Shown here in pieces: positions 42,067 through 51,112 of a stretch of DNA of 64,000 nucleotides. The translations under genes and the position numbers were made by a program. A model generated the notes under the pieces. That model searched no databases and was not told where the DNA came from. It worked only from the letters and a program-made list of their open reading frames with translations. The stretch covers positions 6,583 to 70,582 of the forward strand of contig JBOHLS010000015.1 of NCBI GenBank assembly GCA_050729835.1. Reading direction: 5' to 3'. Each line of letters begins with the position of its first letter. Positions within the stretch are counted from its first letter, which is position 1. This stretch comes from REEB95 sp050729835 (GTDB lineage: Bacteria > Pseudomonadota > Alphaproteobacteria > ATCC43930 > CGMCC-115725).

Positions 42067-42864
42067 TCATTTCCGATTCTTCGCCTTGCGCTTCGCCGGC
42101 GGATTGCGCTGCGCGATCAGCCATAGGCCCCACAACGTCAGATGCGGATCGACGCGCTCGATGGCCGGCGTCGCGCCATCGAACAGCGGCGCTAGCCCGC
42201 CGGTCGCCACCGTGCGCATCTTCTTGCCGAATTCCTGGCGGATGCGCGCCACCAGCCCTTCGATCAGCGCGACATAGCCCCAATAGATGCCCGACTGCAT
42301 GCAGGCGACGGTGCTGGTGCCGATCACCTTCTTGCTGCGTCGGATCGGCACCATCGGCAGCTTGGCCGCCGCCTGGTGCAGCGCCTGGAGCGAGAGATCG
42401 ACGCCGGGCGCGATCACGCCGCCGCGGTAGTTGCCGTCGCCGTCGACGACATCGAAGGTGGTGGCGGTGCCGAAATCGACGACGATCAGTGGGCCCTTGT
42501 AGCGGTCGTGCGCCGCCACGGTGTTGACCAGCCGGTCGGCGCCGACCTCTTCGGCGCGGTCGACCAGCGCCTTGGTGCCCAACACGACGTTCGGCTCGCC
42601 CACCACCAGCGGCTCGGTGCGGCAATAATTCCGGCACAGCAGGCGCAGGTTGAAATTCGCCTCGGGCACGACGCTGGCGACGATGGCGCGGTCGAGCCGT
42701 GCGCGCGACAGCTTTTCCAGCGCCAGCAGATGATCGAGCCAGACGACATATTCGTCGGCCGTGCGGTGCCGATCGGTGGCGATGCGCCAAGCGCCTTTGA
42801 GCTTGGCGCCGGCCCACACGGCAAAGACGGTGTTGGTGTTGTTGGCGTTGATGGCGAGCAGCAT
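42067..42864 (-). CDS. coaX: Type III pantothenate kinase
   Basis: The product has 265 residues from the ATG at 42864. It catalyses the first step of coenzyme A synthesis. The second phosphate motif is intact (VVDFGTATTFDVVD), as are the GGVIAPGVDLSLQAL and TGGLAPLFDG segments. The first motif, normally DxGNT, reads INANNTNT, so Asp6 and Gly8 are both Asn. The C-terminus is lysine-rich. It sits between birA and the inserted module, with rnj beyond. Confidence 0.9.
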   Translation of the reverse strand: MLLAINANNTNTVFAVWAGAKLKGAWRIATDRHRTADEYVVWLDHLLALEKLSRARLDRAIVASVVPEANFNLRLLCRNYCRTEPLVVGEPNVVLGTKALVDRAEEVGADRLVNTVAAHDRYKGPLIVVDFGTATTFDVVDGDGNYRGGVIAPGVDLSLQALHQAAAKLPMVPIRRSKKVIGTSTVACMQSGIYWGYVALIEGLVARIRQEFGKKMRTVATGGLAPLFDGATPAIERVDPHLTLWGLWLIAQRNPPAKRKAKNRK

Positions 42865-42872
42865 GCGATCTC

Positions 42873-43628
42873 CTAGCCTTCGACCATCATCGGAAACACC
42901 TCGCCGGCGGCGATGCGGCGGCGGCCGCCCGGCAGGTCGAGCAGCAGCATGCCGTCGTCGTCGAGACCGGCGAAGTGGCCTTCGACCGTCTCGCCCGGCA
43001 GCCGCGCACGCAGCGCCTGGCCGATTCCGGTGGCACGCTCGAGCCAGGCCCGGCGCAACGCGGCGAAGCCGGCGTCGCGCCACCGCTCATACCAAAGCAG
43101 AAGCGCCGGCGCGAGCGCCGCGAGAAGGGCCTCGGGTGTCGGGGTGGCTCCGGTCGCCGCCTTGAGCGAAGTGGCCGGGAACTCGGTCGCCGCCGGATGC
43201 GCCGCCAGGTTGACGCCGATGCCGGCCACCACGAAGGCGACCCGGCCGGTCGCGTCGCCTTCGCTTTCGAGCAGGATGCCGGCGACCTTGCGCCGGTCCA
43301 GCAGCACGTCGTTGGGCCATTTGAGCGCAACCGCTTCCTTGGGCGCAAAAGCCTGGATCGCATCGGCAACCGCCAGCGCGGCGGCAAATCCGAGCTGCGC
43401 CGCACGCGCCATCGGTGCATCGGGCCGCAGTACCAGCGAGGCGTGGAGATTGCCCGTCTGCGACACCCAGATCCGGCCCTGGCGGCCGCGGCCCGCGGTC
43501 TGGCTGCGCGCCGTGATCAGCGTGCCTTCGGACGCGCCCGCGCGCGCCAGGCGCCTGGCTTCGTCGTTGGTGCTGACGAGCGTGTCGGACGCGACGAGCC
43601 GGAAGAACGGCGGAAGATCGCCGCTCAT
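42873..43628 (-). CDS. birA: Biotin--[acetyl-CoA-carboxylase] ligase
   Basis: The product has 251 residues. It attaches biotin to carrier proteins through biotinyl-AMP. The active site is visible as TNDEARRLA, then SQTAGRGRQGRIWVSQTGNLHASL and the KWPNDVLLDRRKVAGILLE segment. No N-terminal DNA-binding domain is present, so it is the non-repressor type. The start overlaps nuoN by four bases, the usual context in alphaproteobacteria. Confidence 0.93.
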   Translation of the reverse strand: MSGDLPPFFRLVASDTLVSTNDEARRLARAGASEGTLITARSQTAGRGRQGRIWVSQTGNLHASLVLRPDAPMARAAQLGFAAALAVADAIQAFAPKEAVALKWPNDVLLDRRKVAGILLESEGDATGRVAFVVAGIGVNLAAHPAATEFPATSLKAATGATPTPEALLAALAPALLLWYERWRDAGFAALRRAWLERATGIGQALRARLPGETVEGHFAGLDDDGMLLLDLPGGRRRIAAGEVFPMMVEG

Positions 43629-45085
43629 CCCGGGAAGAACGTGGCGGCGACGGCGTCGGCGCCATTGAGCACCGGCCCCGGCCAGACGACGAAGAATAGG
43701 ATGATCACCGCGCAGACCAGCAGCACGACCGTGACCTCGCCGCCGAACGGCCGGTCGAAGGCGCCGCGCGCTTCGTCGAAATACATCACCTTGACGATGC
43801 GCAGATAGTAATAGGCGCCGACCACGCTGGTCAGCACGCCGAGCACCGCCAGAACCGGCAGGCCGGCATTGATCGCCGCCATGAAGACGTAGAGCTTGGC
43901 GAAGAACCCGGCCAGCGGCGGAATGCCGGCGAGCGAGAACATGAAGATGGCGAGCGCCAGCGCCAGCGCCGGATGGGTGCGCGACAGGCCGGCGAGATCG
44001 TCGATGCCCTCGAGCATCTTGCCGTCGCGCCGCATGCACAGGATCGCCGCGAAGGTGCCGGCGTTCATGAACAGGTAGATCGCCAGATAGACCAGCACGC
44101 CGCGCACGCCGGCCGCGCTGCCGGCGGCCAGTCCGATCAGCGCATAGCCGACATGGCCGATCGAGGAATAGGCCATCAGCCGCTTGATATTGCTTTGAGC
44201 GATGGCGGCGAAGGCGCCCCACGCCATCGAGGCGAACGAGATCGCCCAGATGATCTGCTGCCAATCGCTGGCGAGGCCGCCGAACGGCTGCAGCATGACG
44301 CGCAAGAACAGGGTCAGCGCCGCGATCTTGGGCGCGACCGAGAAGAACGCGGTGACCGGCGTCGGCGCGCCCTCGTAGACGTCGGGTGTCCACATGTGGA
44401 ACGGCACGGCCGAGACCTTGAAGGCGAGACCCACCGCGATGAACACAATGCCGGTGATGAGCCCGACGCCGTTGTCGCCGCCGCCGGCGAAGAGCCTGGC
44501 CAAGCCGTCGAAGCTGGTGGTGCCGGCGAAGCCGTAGACCATCGAGGCGCCGAACAGCAGCATGCCCGAGGCGACCGCGCCGAGGACGAAATACTTGAGC
44601 CCAGCCTCGGTCGAGCGCACGTCGTCGCGCGCAAACGCCGCCAGCACGTAGAGCGCCAAGCTTTGCAGCTCGAGCCCGAGATAGAGCGCGATCAGATCGT
44701 TGGCCGCGATCATCATCATCATGCCGGCGGTGGCGATCAGCACCAGAACCGGGAACTCGAAGCGCGCGATGCCCTCGCGCTCGTTGAAGCGCATGGCGAT
44801 CAGAAGCGACAGGATCGACCCGATGATCACCAGGGTCTGGGTGAAGACGCCGAGGCCGTCGTTGACGAACATACCATAGAGGCTGACCTGGCGGACGGCC
44901 TCGCCGGTGCTCCACACCGGCTGGAGCAGGATGGCGAGGGTCACGACCAGCGCCAGCACGGACAGCCAAGTCACGGCGCGGACGGCGCGCGCGCCGGCAT
45001 AGGCGCCGGCGACCAGCAACGCCATGGCAGCGCCGCCGAGGAACATCTCGGGCAGAACGGGCAGGAAATCGGGCGCGCCGCTCAT
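43625..45085 (-). CDS. nuoN: NADH-quinone oxidoreductase subunit N
   Basis: The product has 486 residues and about 14 transmembrane helices, an antiporter-like subunit of complex I that carries protons. The key Lys of the broken helix region lies in YVLAAFARDDVRSTEAGLKYFVLGAV, and the central Lys in SNIKRLMAYSSIGHVGYALIG. It is the last nuo gene. Confidence 0.95.
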   Translation of the reverse strand: MSGAPDFLPVLPEMFLGGAAMALLVAGAYAGARAVRAVTWLSVLALVVTLAILLQPVWSTGEAVRQVSLYGMFVNDGLGVFTQTLVIIGSILSLLIAMRFNEREGIARFEFPVLVLIATAGMMMMIAANDLIALYLGLELQSLALYVLAAFARDDVRSTEAGLKYFVLGAVASGMLLFGASMVYGFAGTTSFDGLARLFAGGGDNGVGLITGIVFIAVGLAFKVSAVPFHMWTPDVYEGAPTPVTAFFSVAPKIAALTLFLRVMLQPFGGLASDWQQIIWAISFASMAWGAFAAIAQSNIKRLMAYSSIGHVGYALIGLAAGSAAGVRGVLVYLAIYLFMNAGTFAAILCMRRDGKMLEGIDDLAGLSRTHPALALALAIFMFSLAGIPPLAGFFAKLYVFMAAINAGLPVLAVLGVLTSVVGAYYYLRIVKVMYFDEARGAFDRPFGGEVTVVLLVCAVIILFFVVWPGPVLNGADAVAATFFPG

Positions 45086-45089
45086 CGCC

Positions 45090-46610
45090 TCACCGCTGCG
45101 CCAGCGCGGTCGCTGCCGCGCTCTGCGACACCTGGACGCGCTCGATCAGGTTGGCGATCGAGGGCTGCATCGGCTTCAGGAACGAAGCCGGATAGATGCC
45201 CATCCACAGCACCACCGCGATCATCGGCGCGAAGATCAAAATCTCGCGCGGACTGAGGTCGACCATGGCGCGCACGTCGGCATGGGTGATCTTCTCGAAG
45301 ATGATGCGGCGATAGAGCCACAGCATATAGGCCGCGCCCAGGATCACGCCGATCATGCCGAGGAAGGCGACCCAGGTGTTGACCTGGAACGCGCCGATCA
45401 TCGCCAGGAACTCGCCGACGAAGCCGCTGGTGCCGGGCAGCCCGACCGAGGCGAGCATGAACACCATGAAGGCACAGGCGTATTTCGGCATGTTCTCGGC
45501 CAGCCCGCCATAACGCGCGATCTCGCGGGTGTGCAGCCGGTCGTAGACCACGCCTACGCAGAGGAAGAGCGCGGCTGAGACGACGCCGTGGCTCAGCATC
45601 TGGATCATCGCGCCCTGGAGACCTTCGGGCGTCACGGTGAAGATGCCGATGGTCACGAAGCCCATATGCGCCACCGACGAATAGGCGATGAGCTTCTTCA
45701 TGTCCTCCTGCGCCAGCGCCACCAGCGAGGTGTAGATGATGGCGACGACCGAGAGGGTGAAGACAAAGGGCGCGAAATAGGCCGAGGCCTCGGGGAACAT
45801 CGGCAACGAGAAGCGGATGAAGCCGTAGCCGCCCAGCTTCAGCAGCACGCCGGCCAGGATCACCGAGCCCGCAGTCGGCGCCTCGACATGCGCATCGGGC
45901 AGCCAGGTGTGGAACGGCCACATCGGCACCTTGACCGCGAACGAGGCGAAGAAGGCGATCCACAGCCAGGACTGGATGGCCGGCGGAAAATTGAACGCCA
46001 GTGCCTCGGGGATGTCGGCGGTGCCGGTGATGAAATAGATGGCGAGGATCGCCAACAGCGACAGCACCGAGCCCAGCAGGGTGTAGAGGAAGAACTTGAA
46101 CGCGGAATAGACGCGGCGCGGCCCGCCCCACACGCCGATGATCAGGAACATCGGCACCAGCACGCCCTCGAAGAAGACGTAGAACAGGATGAAATCGAGC
46201 GCACAGAAGATGCCGACCATCATCGTCTCGAGCGCGAGGAAGGCGATCATGTATTCCTTCACGCGGCGCTGGACCGCGGTCCAGCTGGCGATCACGCAGA
46301 TCGGCGTCAGGAAGGTCGAGAGCAGCACGAAGAACAGCGAGATCCCGTCGACCCCCATGTGGTAGCCGATGTTGAAATCGGGCAGCCAATCGGCCCGCTC
46401 GACGAGCTGGAAGTCGGAGCGCGAAGGGTCGAAATTCGCCCACACCGCGAGCGACACGGCAAAGACGACCAGCGACGTCCACAGCGCGATCCAGCGCGCG
46501 TTGCGCGCCATGTCCTGCTCCTCGCCGCGCAGCAGCAGGATGGCGGCGACGCCGACCAGCGGCAGGAAGGTGGTGAGCGACAGAAGGGGCCAGTGCGCCA
46601 TCGCGGTCAT
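45090..46610 (-). CDS. nuoM: NADH-quinone oxidoreductase subunit M
   Basis: The product has 506 residues and about 14 transmembrane helices. It is an antiporter-like proton channel of the membrane arm. Typical segments are FEGVLVPMFLIIGVWG, FHTWLPDAHVEAPTAGSVILAG and KKLIAYSSVAHMGFVTIG. The start at 46610 overlaps the nuoL stop as ATGA; a second ATG at 46601 is possible. Confidence 0.95.
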   Translation of the reverse strand: MTAMAHWPLLSLTTFLPLVGVAAILLLRGEEQDMARNARWIALWTSLVVFAVSLAVWANFDPSRSDFQLVERADWLPDFNIGYHMGVDGISLFFVLLSTFLTPICVIASWTAVQRRVKEYMIAFLALETMMVGIFCALDFILFYVFFEGVLVPMFLIIGVWGGPRRVYSAFKFFLYTLLGSVLSLLAILAIYFITGTADIPEALAFNFPPAIQSWLWIAFFASFAVKVPMWPFHTWLPDAHVEAPTAGSVILAGVLLKLGGYGFIRFSLPMFPEASAYFAPFVFTLSVVAIIYTSLVALAQEDMKKLIAYSSVAHMGFVTIGIFTVTPEGLQGAMIQMLSHGVVSAALFLCVGVVYDRLHTREIARYGGLAENMPKYACAFMVFMLASVGLPGTSGFVGEFLAMIGAFQVNTWVAFLGMIGVILGAAYMLWLYRRIIFEKITHADVRAMVDLSPREILIFAPMIAVVLWMGIYPASFLKPMQPSIANLIERVQVSQSAAATALAQR

Positions 46611-48538
46611 CCCATCTGCCGCAGCACGTACCACGACACCAGCACGACGGCGCCGACGAACATGGCGAAGACGTAGTGGTAGAGATAGCCGGTCTGGAAG
46701 CGGCTCAGCACCGTAGCCATGCCGCGTGTCGCCTTGGCCAGACCGTCCGGGCCGAGGCCGTCGATCACCACGCCGTCGCCATCCTTCCACAGCCGCACGC
46801 CGAACCACATGGCGGGGCGGACGATGACCGCGTCGTAGAGCTCGTCGACATACCACTTGTTGAGAATGAAGAGGTAGATCGGCCGGAAATAGTGGACGAA
46901 CCACGCCGGGATGCCGGTCTGGACGATATAGGCGATCCAGGCGACCAGGATGCCCGCGAGGCCCATCGCCAGCGGCAGCTTCGACACCCAGAACGGCGCC
47001 GTCTCGGCGCCGGCGATGGTGTCGTGGCCGGGCAGCACCAGGATCGAATCGCCCCAGAACGCCTCGCGGCCGGCACCGACCAGCCAATGATAACCGATCA
47101 TGCCGGCGAAGGTCGCGCCCGCCGCCAGCACCACGAGCGGCAGAATCATCACCGGCGGCGATTCATGGACGTGCGCCATGACCTCCTTGCTGGCGCGCGG
47201 CTTGCCATGGAAGGTGAGGAAGATCACTCGCCACGAATAGAACGCGGTCAGGAAGGCAGCGAAGGTGCCGAGCCAGTAGGCGTAATGGCCGACATCGGTG
47301 CCGGCGGCCCACGAGGCTTCGAGGATCGTGTCCTTGGAATAATAGCCGGCGAACGGCCAGATGCCGGCGAGCGCCAGGCTGCCGATCCACATCAGAATAT
47401 AGGTTGCCGGAATCAGTGAGCGCAGCCCGCCCATCTTGCGCATGTCCTGCTCGCCCGACACGGCGTGGATCACCGAGCCGGCGCCGAGGAACAGCAGCGC
47501 CTTGAAGAAGGCATGCGTCAGCAGGTGGAAGATCGCCGCGCCATAGGCCGAGACGCCGGCGGCGAAGAACATGTAGCCGAGCTGGCTGCAGGTCGAATAG
47601 GCGATGACGCGCTTGATGTCGTTCTGCGCCATGCCGATGGTGGCGGCGAACATCGCCGTCGAGCCGCCGATCACCACCACCAGGGCGAGCGCGGTCGGCG
47701 AATACTCGAACAGCGGCGACAGCCGCGCCAGCATGAACACGCCGGCGGTCACCATGGTCGCGGCATGGATCAGGGCCGAGACCGGCGTTGGGCCTTCCAT
47801 CGCGTCGGGCAGCCAGGTGTGCAGGCCGAGCTGGGCCGATTTGCCCATCGCGCCGAGGAACAGCAGGATGCAGGTCACGGTGAGTGCGTCGACCTGGTGG
47901 CCGAGGAAATCGATGCTGTGGTGCGAGGCGTCAGGCGCGGCGGCGAAGACGGTGTCGAACTGGAGCGAGCCGAAGATCAGGTAGACTGCGAAGATGCCGA
48001 GCGCAAAGCCGAAATCGCCGACGCGGTTGACGACGAAGGCCTTGATCGCAGCGGCGTTGGCGGTCGACCGGTCGTACCAGAAGCCGATCAGCAGGTAGGA
48101 GGCGAGACCGACGCCCTCCCAGCCGAAGAACAGCTGCACGAAGTTGTCGCTGGTCACCAGCATCAGCATGAAGAAAGTGAACAGCGACAGATACGCCATG
48201 AAGCGCGGCACCGACTTGTCATGCGCCATGTAGCCGACGGAATAGATGTGCACCATGGCCGAGACCAGCGTGACCATCGCCACCATCACCGCCGACAGCG
48301 TGTCGTAGCGCAGCGCCCAGTGGACCTGGAGGTCGCCGGCGTTGATCCAGGTGAGCAGCTCGATGGTGCGGGGATGGCCGCCGAAGGCGACGCTCCAGAA
48401 CACGATGGCGCCGAGCACGGCCGAGACGACGAGCGCCAGGCAGGTGACGAGCTGTGCGCCGCGATCGCCGATCCAGCGGCCGAAGAAGCCGGCGATGAAG
48501 GCCGCGATCAGCGGCAGGAAGACGGCGGCAACGTGCAT
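46607..48538 (-). CDS. nuoL: NADH-quinone oxidoreductase subunit L
   Basis: The product has 643 residues. It is the distal antiporter-like subunit with the long lateral helix at its C-terminus. Seen: FFGWEGVGLASYLLIGFWYDR, HTWLPDAMEGPTPVSALIHAATMV and DIKRVIAYSTCSQLGYMF. It completes the proton path with NuoM and NuoN. Confidence 0.95.
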   Translation of the reverse strand: MHVAAVFLPLIAAFIAGFFGRWIGDRGAQLVTCLALVVSAVLGAIVFWSVAFGGHPRTIELLTWINAGDLQVHWALRYDTLSAVMVAMVTLVSAMVHIYSVGYMAHDKSVPRFMAYLSLFTFFMLMLVTSDNFVQLFFGWEGVGLASYLLIGFWYDRSTANAAAIKAFVVNRVGDFGFALGIFAVYLIFGSLQFDTVFAAAPDASHHSIDFLGHQVDALTVTCILLFLGAMGKSAQLGLHTWLPDAMEGPTPVSALIHAATMVTAGVFMLARLSPLFEYSPTALALVVVIGGSTAMFAATIGMAQNDIKRVIAYSTCSQLGYMFFAAGVSAYGAAIFHLLTHAFFKALLFLGAGSVIHAVSGEQDMRKMGGLRSLIPATYILMWIGSLALAGIWPFAGYYSKDTILEASWAAGTDVGHYAYWLGTFAAFLTAFYSWRVIFLTFHGKPRASKEVMAHVHESPPVMILPLVVLAAGATFAGMIGYHWLVGAGREAFWGDSILVLPGHDTIAGAETAPFWVSKLPLAMGLAGILVAWIAYIVQTGIPAWFVHYFRPIYLFILNKWYVDELYDAVIVRPAMWFGVRLWKDGDGVVIDGLGPDGLAKATRGMATVLSRFQTGYLYHYVFAMFVGAVVLVSWYVLRQMG

Positions 48539-48547
48539 CTCGGCCCC

Positions 48548-48859
48548 TCAGCCCTTCATCCGGTTGATGTCTTCGACCGCGATGGTGCCGCGGTTGCGGA
48601 AATAGACCACCAGGATGGAGAGGCCGATCGCCGCTTCGGCCGCCGCCACGGTGAGTACGAACATGGCGAAGATCTGCCCAACCAGGTCGTGCAGGAACGC
48701 CGAGAAGGCGACGAAATTGATGTTCACCGCCAGCAGCATCAGCTCGACCGACATCAGGATGATGATCACGTTCTTGCGGTTCAAAAAGATGCCGAAGACG
48801 CCGAGGGTGAAGAGGATGGACGCCACGGTCAGGTAATGGGCGAGGCCGATATGCAGCAT
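48548..48859 (-). CDS. nuoK: NADH-quinone oxidoreductase subunit K
   Basis: The product has 103 residues and three transmembrane helices. The two conserved membrane glutamates are seen in IILMSVELMLLAVN and VLTVAAAEAAIGLSI. It forms part of the E-channel near the quinone site. The start overlaps the nuoJ stop by one base. Confidence 0.95.
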   Translation of the reverse strand: MLHIGLAHYLTVASILFTLGVFGIFLNRKNVIIILMSVELMLLAVNINFVAFSAFLHDLVGQIFAMFVLTVAAAEAAIGLSILVVYFRNRGTIAVEDINRMKG

Positions 48860-49467
48860 CAGGCGCCCTCCCCCGGCCGGACCTTGACGATCTCGAGCGT
48901 CTCCTCGCGCCGGCGCGTGACCTGGCGCGCGATGCGCTGACGGCGGGTGTCGGGGCGCGCGCGGTGGGTCAGCACGATGGCACCGATCATCGCCACCAGC
49001 AGGACGGCGCCCGCGGTCTGGAAGGCATAGACGTAGTGGGTATAGAGCAGCGCGCCGAGCGCGGCGGTGTTGCTGAGCGCGCTCGGCGTCGGCGCGACCG
49101 CGACCTGCGACGCGCCCGGCGCCACCACCCAGGCGCCGAACATCAGGATCAGCTCGACCAACAAGATCAGGCCGATCAAGGCGCCGATCGGCAGATATTG
49201 CAGGAAGCCCTGGCGGAGCTCGACGAAGTTGATGTCGAGCATCATCACCACGAACAGGAACAGCACCGCGACTGCGCCGACATAGACGATAACCAGGATC
49301 ATGGCGAGAAATTCCGCGCCAAGCAGCACGAACAATCCGGCGGCGTTGAAGAATGCCAGAATCAGGAACAGCACCGAGTGCACCGGGTTGCGCGCCGAGA
49401 TCACCATCACGCCCGAGGCGACGGCAACGGCGGCGAAGGCGTAGAAGGCGAGCGCCTGGATGATCAT
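48859..49467 (-). CDS. nuoJ: NADH-quinone oxidoreductase subunit J
   Basis: The product has 202 residues from the ATG at 49467, with five transmembrane helices. The segment SVLFLILAFFNAAGLFVLLGAEFLAMILVIVYVGAVAVLFLFVVMM-like core is diagnostic of NuoJ (quoted in parts: LLGAEFLAMILVIVYVGAV). The C-terminal tail is unusually rich in Arg and extends past the last helix. A family C repeat lies just upstream, between nuoJ and nuoI. Confidence 0.93.
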   Translation of the reverse strand: MIIQALAFYAFAAVAVASGVMVISARNPVHSVLFLILAFFNAAGLFVLLGAEFLAMILVIVYVGAVAVLFLFVVMMLDINFVELRQGFLQYLPIGALIGLILLVELILMFGAWVVAPGASQVAVAPTPSALSNTAALGALLYTHYVYAFQTAGAVLLVAMIGAIVLTHRARPDTRRQRIARQVTRRREETLEIVKVRPGEGA

Positions 49468-49483
49468 GGTGCTCCCGCAATGC

Positions 49484-49582
49484 GTCCTTCGAGACGCGCC
49501 CTGCGAGGACTCCTCAGGACGAGAAAACAAAAATCCTCATGCCGAGGAGCCGGCGCAGCCGGCGTCTCGAAGCATGAGATCT
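49484..49582. repeat. Family C palindromic repeat, copy 2
   Basis: CCTTCGAGACGCGCCCTG...CTCCTCAGGACGAG pairs with CTCATGCCGAGGAGC...GCGTCTCGAAGCATGAG. It is the only long gap in the nuo operon, between nuoI and nuoJ, and would form a stem within the operon mRNA. Confidence 0.8.
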
Positions 49583-49603
49583 GTATTGCCGCCGACATGC
49601 CCA

Positions 49604-50098
49604 TCACCGGTAGGGCGCATCGAGCGCGAGGTTCTCGGCGATTTCCGCCTCCCAGCGGTCGCCGTTGGCCAGCAGCTTGGCCTTGTCGTAGAACAGCTCC
49701 TCGCGCGTCTCGACCGCGAACTCGAAGTTCGGGCCTTCGACGATGGCGTCGACCGGGCACGCCTCCTGGCACAGGCCGCAATAGATGCACTTGGTCATGT
49801 CGATGTCGTAGCGCGTCGCGCGCCGACTGCCGTCTTCGCGCGGCTCGGCCTCGATGGTGATGGCGAGCGCCGGACACACCGCCTCGCATAGCTTGCAGGC
49901 GATGCAGCGCTCCTCGCCGTTGGGATAGCGCCGCAGCGCGTGCTCGCCGCGGAAGCGCGGGCTCAGCGGCCCCTTCTCGTAGGGGTAGTTCACCGTCACC
50001 GGACGCTTGAACATATAGGTCAGCGTCAGCCACAGGCCGGAGACGAGCTCGGTCAGCAACAGGCTGTAGGCAGGGCGGTCGATGCGTCCCATGGCCAT
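49604..50098 (-). CDS. nuoI: NADH-quinone oxidoreductase subunit I
   Basis: The product has 164 residues. Two [4Fe-4S] ferredoxin motifs bind clusters N6a and N6b: CIACKLCEAVCP and CIYCGLCQEACP. The N-terminal helix (MGRIDRPAYSLLLTELVSG) anchors it at the membrane arm. It relays electrons from NuoG towards NuoB. Confidence 0.95.
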   Translation of the reverse strand: MAMGRIDRPAYSLLLTELVSGLWLTLTYMFKRPVTVNYPYEKGPLSPRFRGEHALRRYPNGEERCIACKLCEAVCPALAITIEAEPREDGSRRATRYDIDMTKCIYCGLCQEACPVDAIVEGPNFEFAVETREELFYDKAKLLANGDRWEAEIAENLALDAPYR

Positions 50099-50101
50099 CT
50101 C

Positions 50102-51112
50102 CTAAGCCGGAAGCCTGCCGGTGAAAACCAGGAACGCCGCGGTGGCGACGAGCCAGCCGAGCGACAGCGGCAGGAACACCTTCCAGCCGAGCCGCATCAG
50201 CTGATCGTAGCGGTAGCGCGGCATGGTGGCGCGCACCCAGAGGAAGCAGAACAGCACGAAGGCGATCTTGGCGAAAAACCAGAGCGGCCCCGGAATCCAG
50301 GTGAAGGGCGCGACGCCGAAGGGCGGCAGCCAGCCGCCGAGGAACAAGATGCTGGTCATCGCGCTCATCAGGATCATGTTGGCGTATTCGCCGAGATAGA
50401 AGAGCGCGAAGGTCATCGACGAATATTCGACGAAGAAGCCGGCGACCAGCTCGGATTCGCCTTCGGGCAGGTCGAAGGGCGAGCGGTTGGTCTCGGCCAG
50501 GCCCGAGATGAAGAACACGACGAACATCGGGAACAGCGGCAGCGCGAACCAAACGGTCTTCTGCGCCTCGACGATGGCGCTCAAATTGAGCGAGCCGACG
50601 CAGAGCAGCACCGAGACGATGACGAAGCCGATCGAGACCTCGTAGGACACCATCTGGGCCGCCGAGCGCAAACCGCCGAGAAAGGCATAGCGCGAGTTCG
50701 ACGACCAGCCGGCCATGATGATGCCGTAGACGCCGAGCGACGAGATCGCGAACAGATAGAGGATGCCGACGTTGATGTTGGCCAGCACCACGCCCCGGTC
50801 GAACGGGATCACCGCCCAGGCGACCAGGCTCAAGACGAAGGTGATGATCGGCGCGGCGACGAAGACGACGCGGTTGGCGCCCGACGGGATCACCGTCTCC
50901 TTCATCAGCAGCTTGAGGCCATCGGCCAGCGGCTGGAACAGGCCGAACGGGCCGACGACGTTGGGACCCTTGCGGAGCTGCGCCGCCGCCAGCACCTTGC
51001 GCTCGGCGTAAGTCAAATACGCGACCGCAAGCAGCAGCGGCACGACGATCGCCAGGATCTCGCCGATGGTGATCGCGGCCGGCAGGCCGTAGCTGTGCCA
51101 GAGGCTACCCAT
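50102..51112 (-). CDS. nuoH: NADH-quinone oxidoreductase subunit H
   Basis: The product has 336 residues and eight transmembrane helices. It forms the quinone chamber with NuoB and NuoD. Signatures: AYLTYAERKVLAAAQLRKGPN near the start, and ETNRSPFDLPEGESELVAGF with the acidic loop. The start overlaps the end of nuoG by eight bases. Confidence 0.95.
   Translation of the reverse strand: MGSLWHSYGLPAAITIGEILAIVVPLLLAVAYLTYAERKVLAAAQLRKGPNVVGPFGLFQPLADGLKLLMKETVIPSGANRVVFVAAPIITFVLSLVAWAVIPFDRGVVLANINVGILYLFAISSLGVYGIIMAGWSSNSRYAFLGGLRSAAQMVSYEVSIGFVIVSVLLCVGSLNLSAIVEAQKTVWFALPLFPMFVVFFISGLAETNRSPFDLPEGESELVAGFFVEYSSMTFALFYLGEYANMILMSAMTSILFLGGWLPPFGVAPFTWIPGPLWFFAKIAFVLFCFLWVRATMPRYRYDQLMRLGWKVFLPLSLGWLVATAAFLVFTGRLPA

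Noticed and set aside
47465..48940. A 491-codon open frame on the plus strand
   Set aside because: It is antisense to nuoL and nuoK; composition is Asp/Glu/Gln/Arg-rich without any fold-like pattern.
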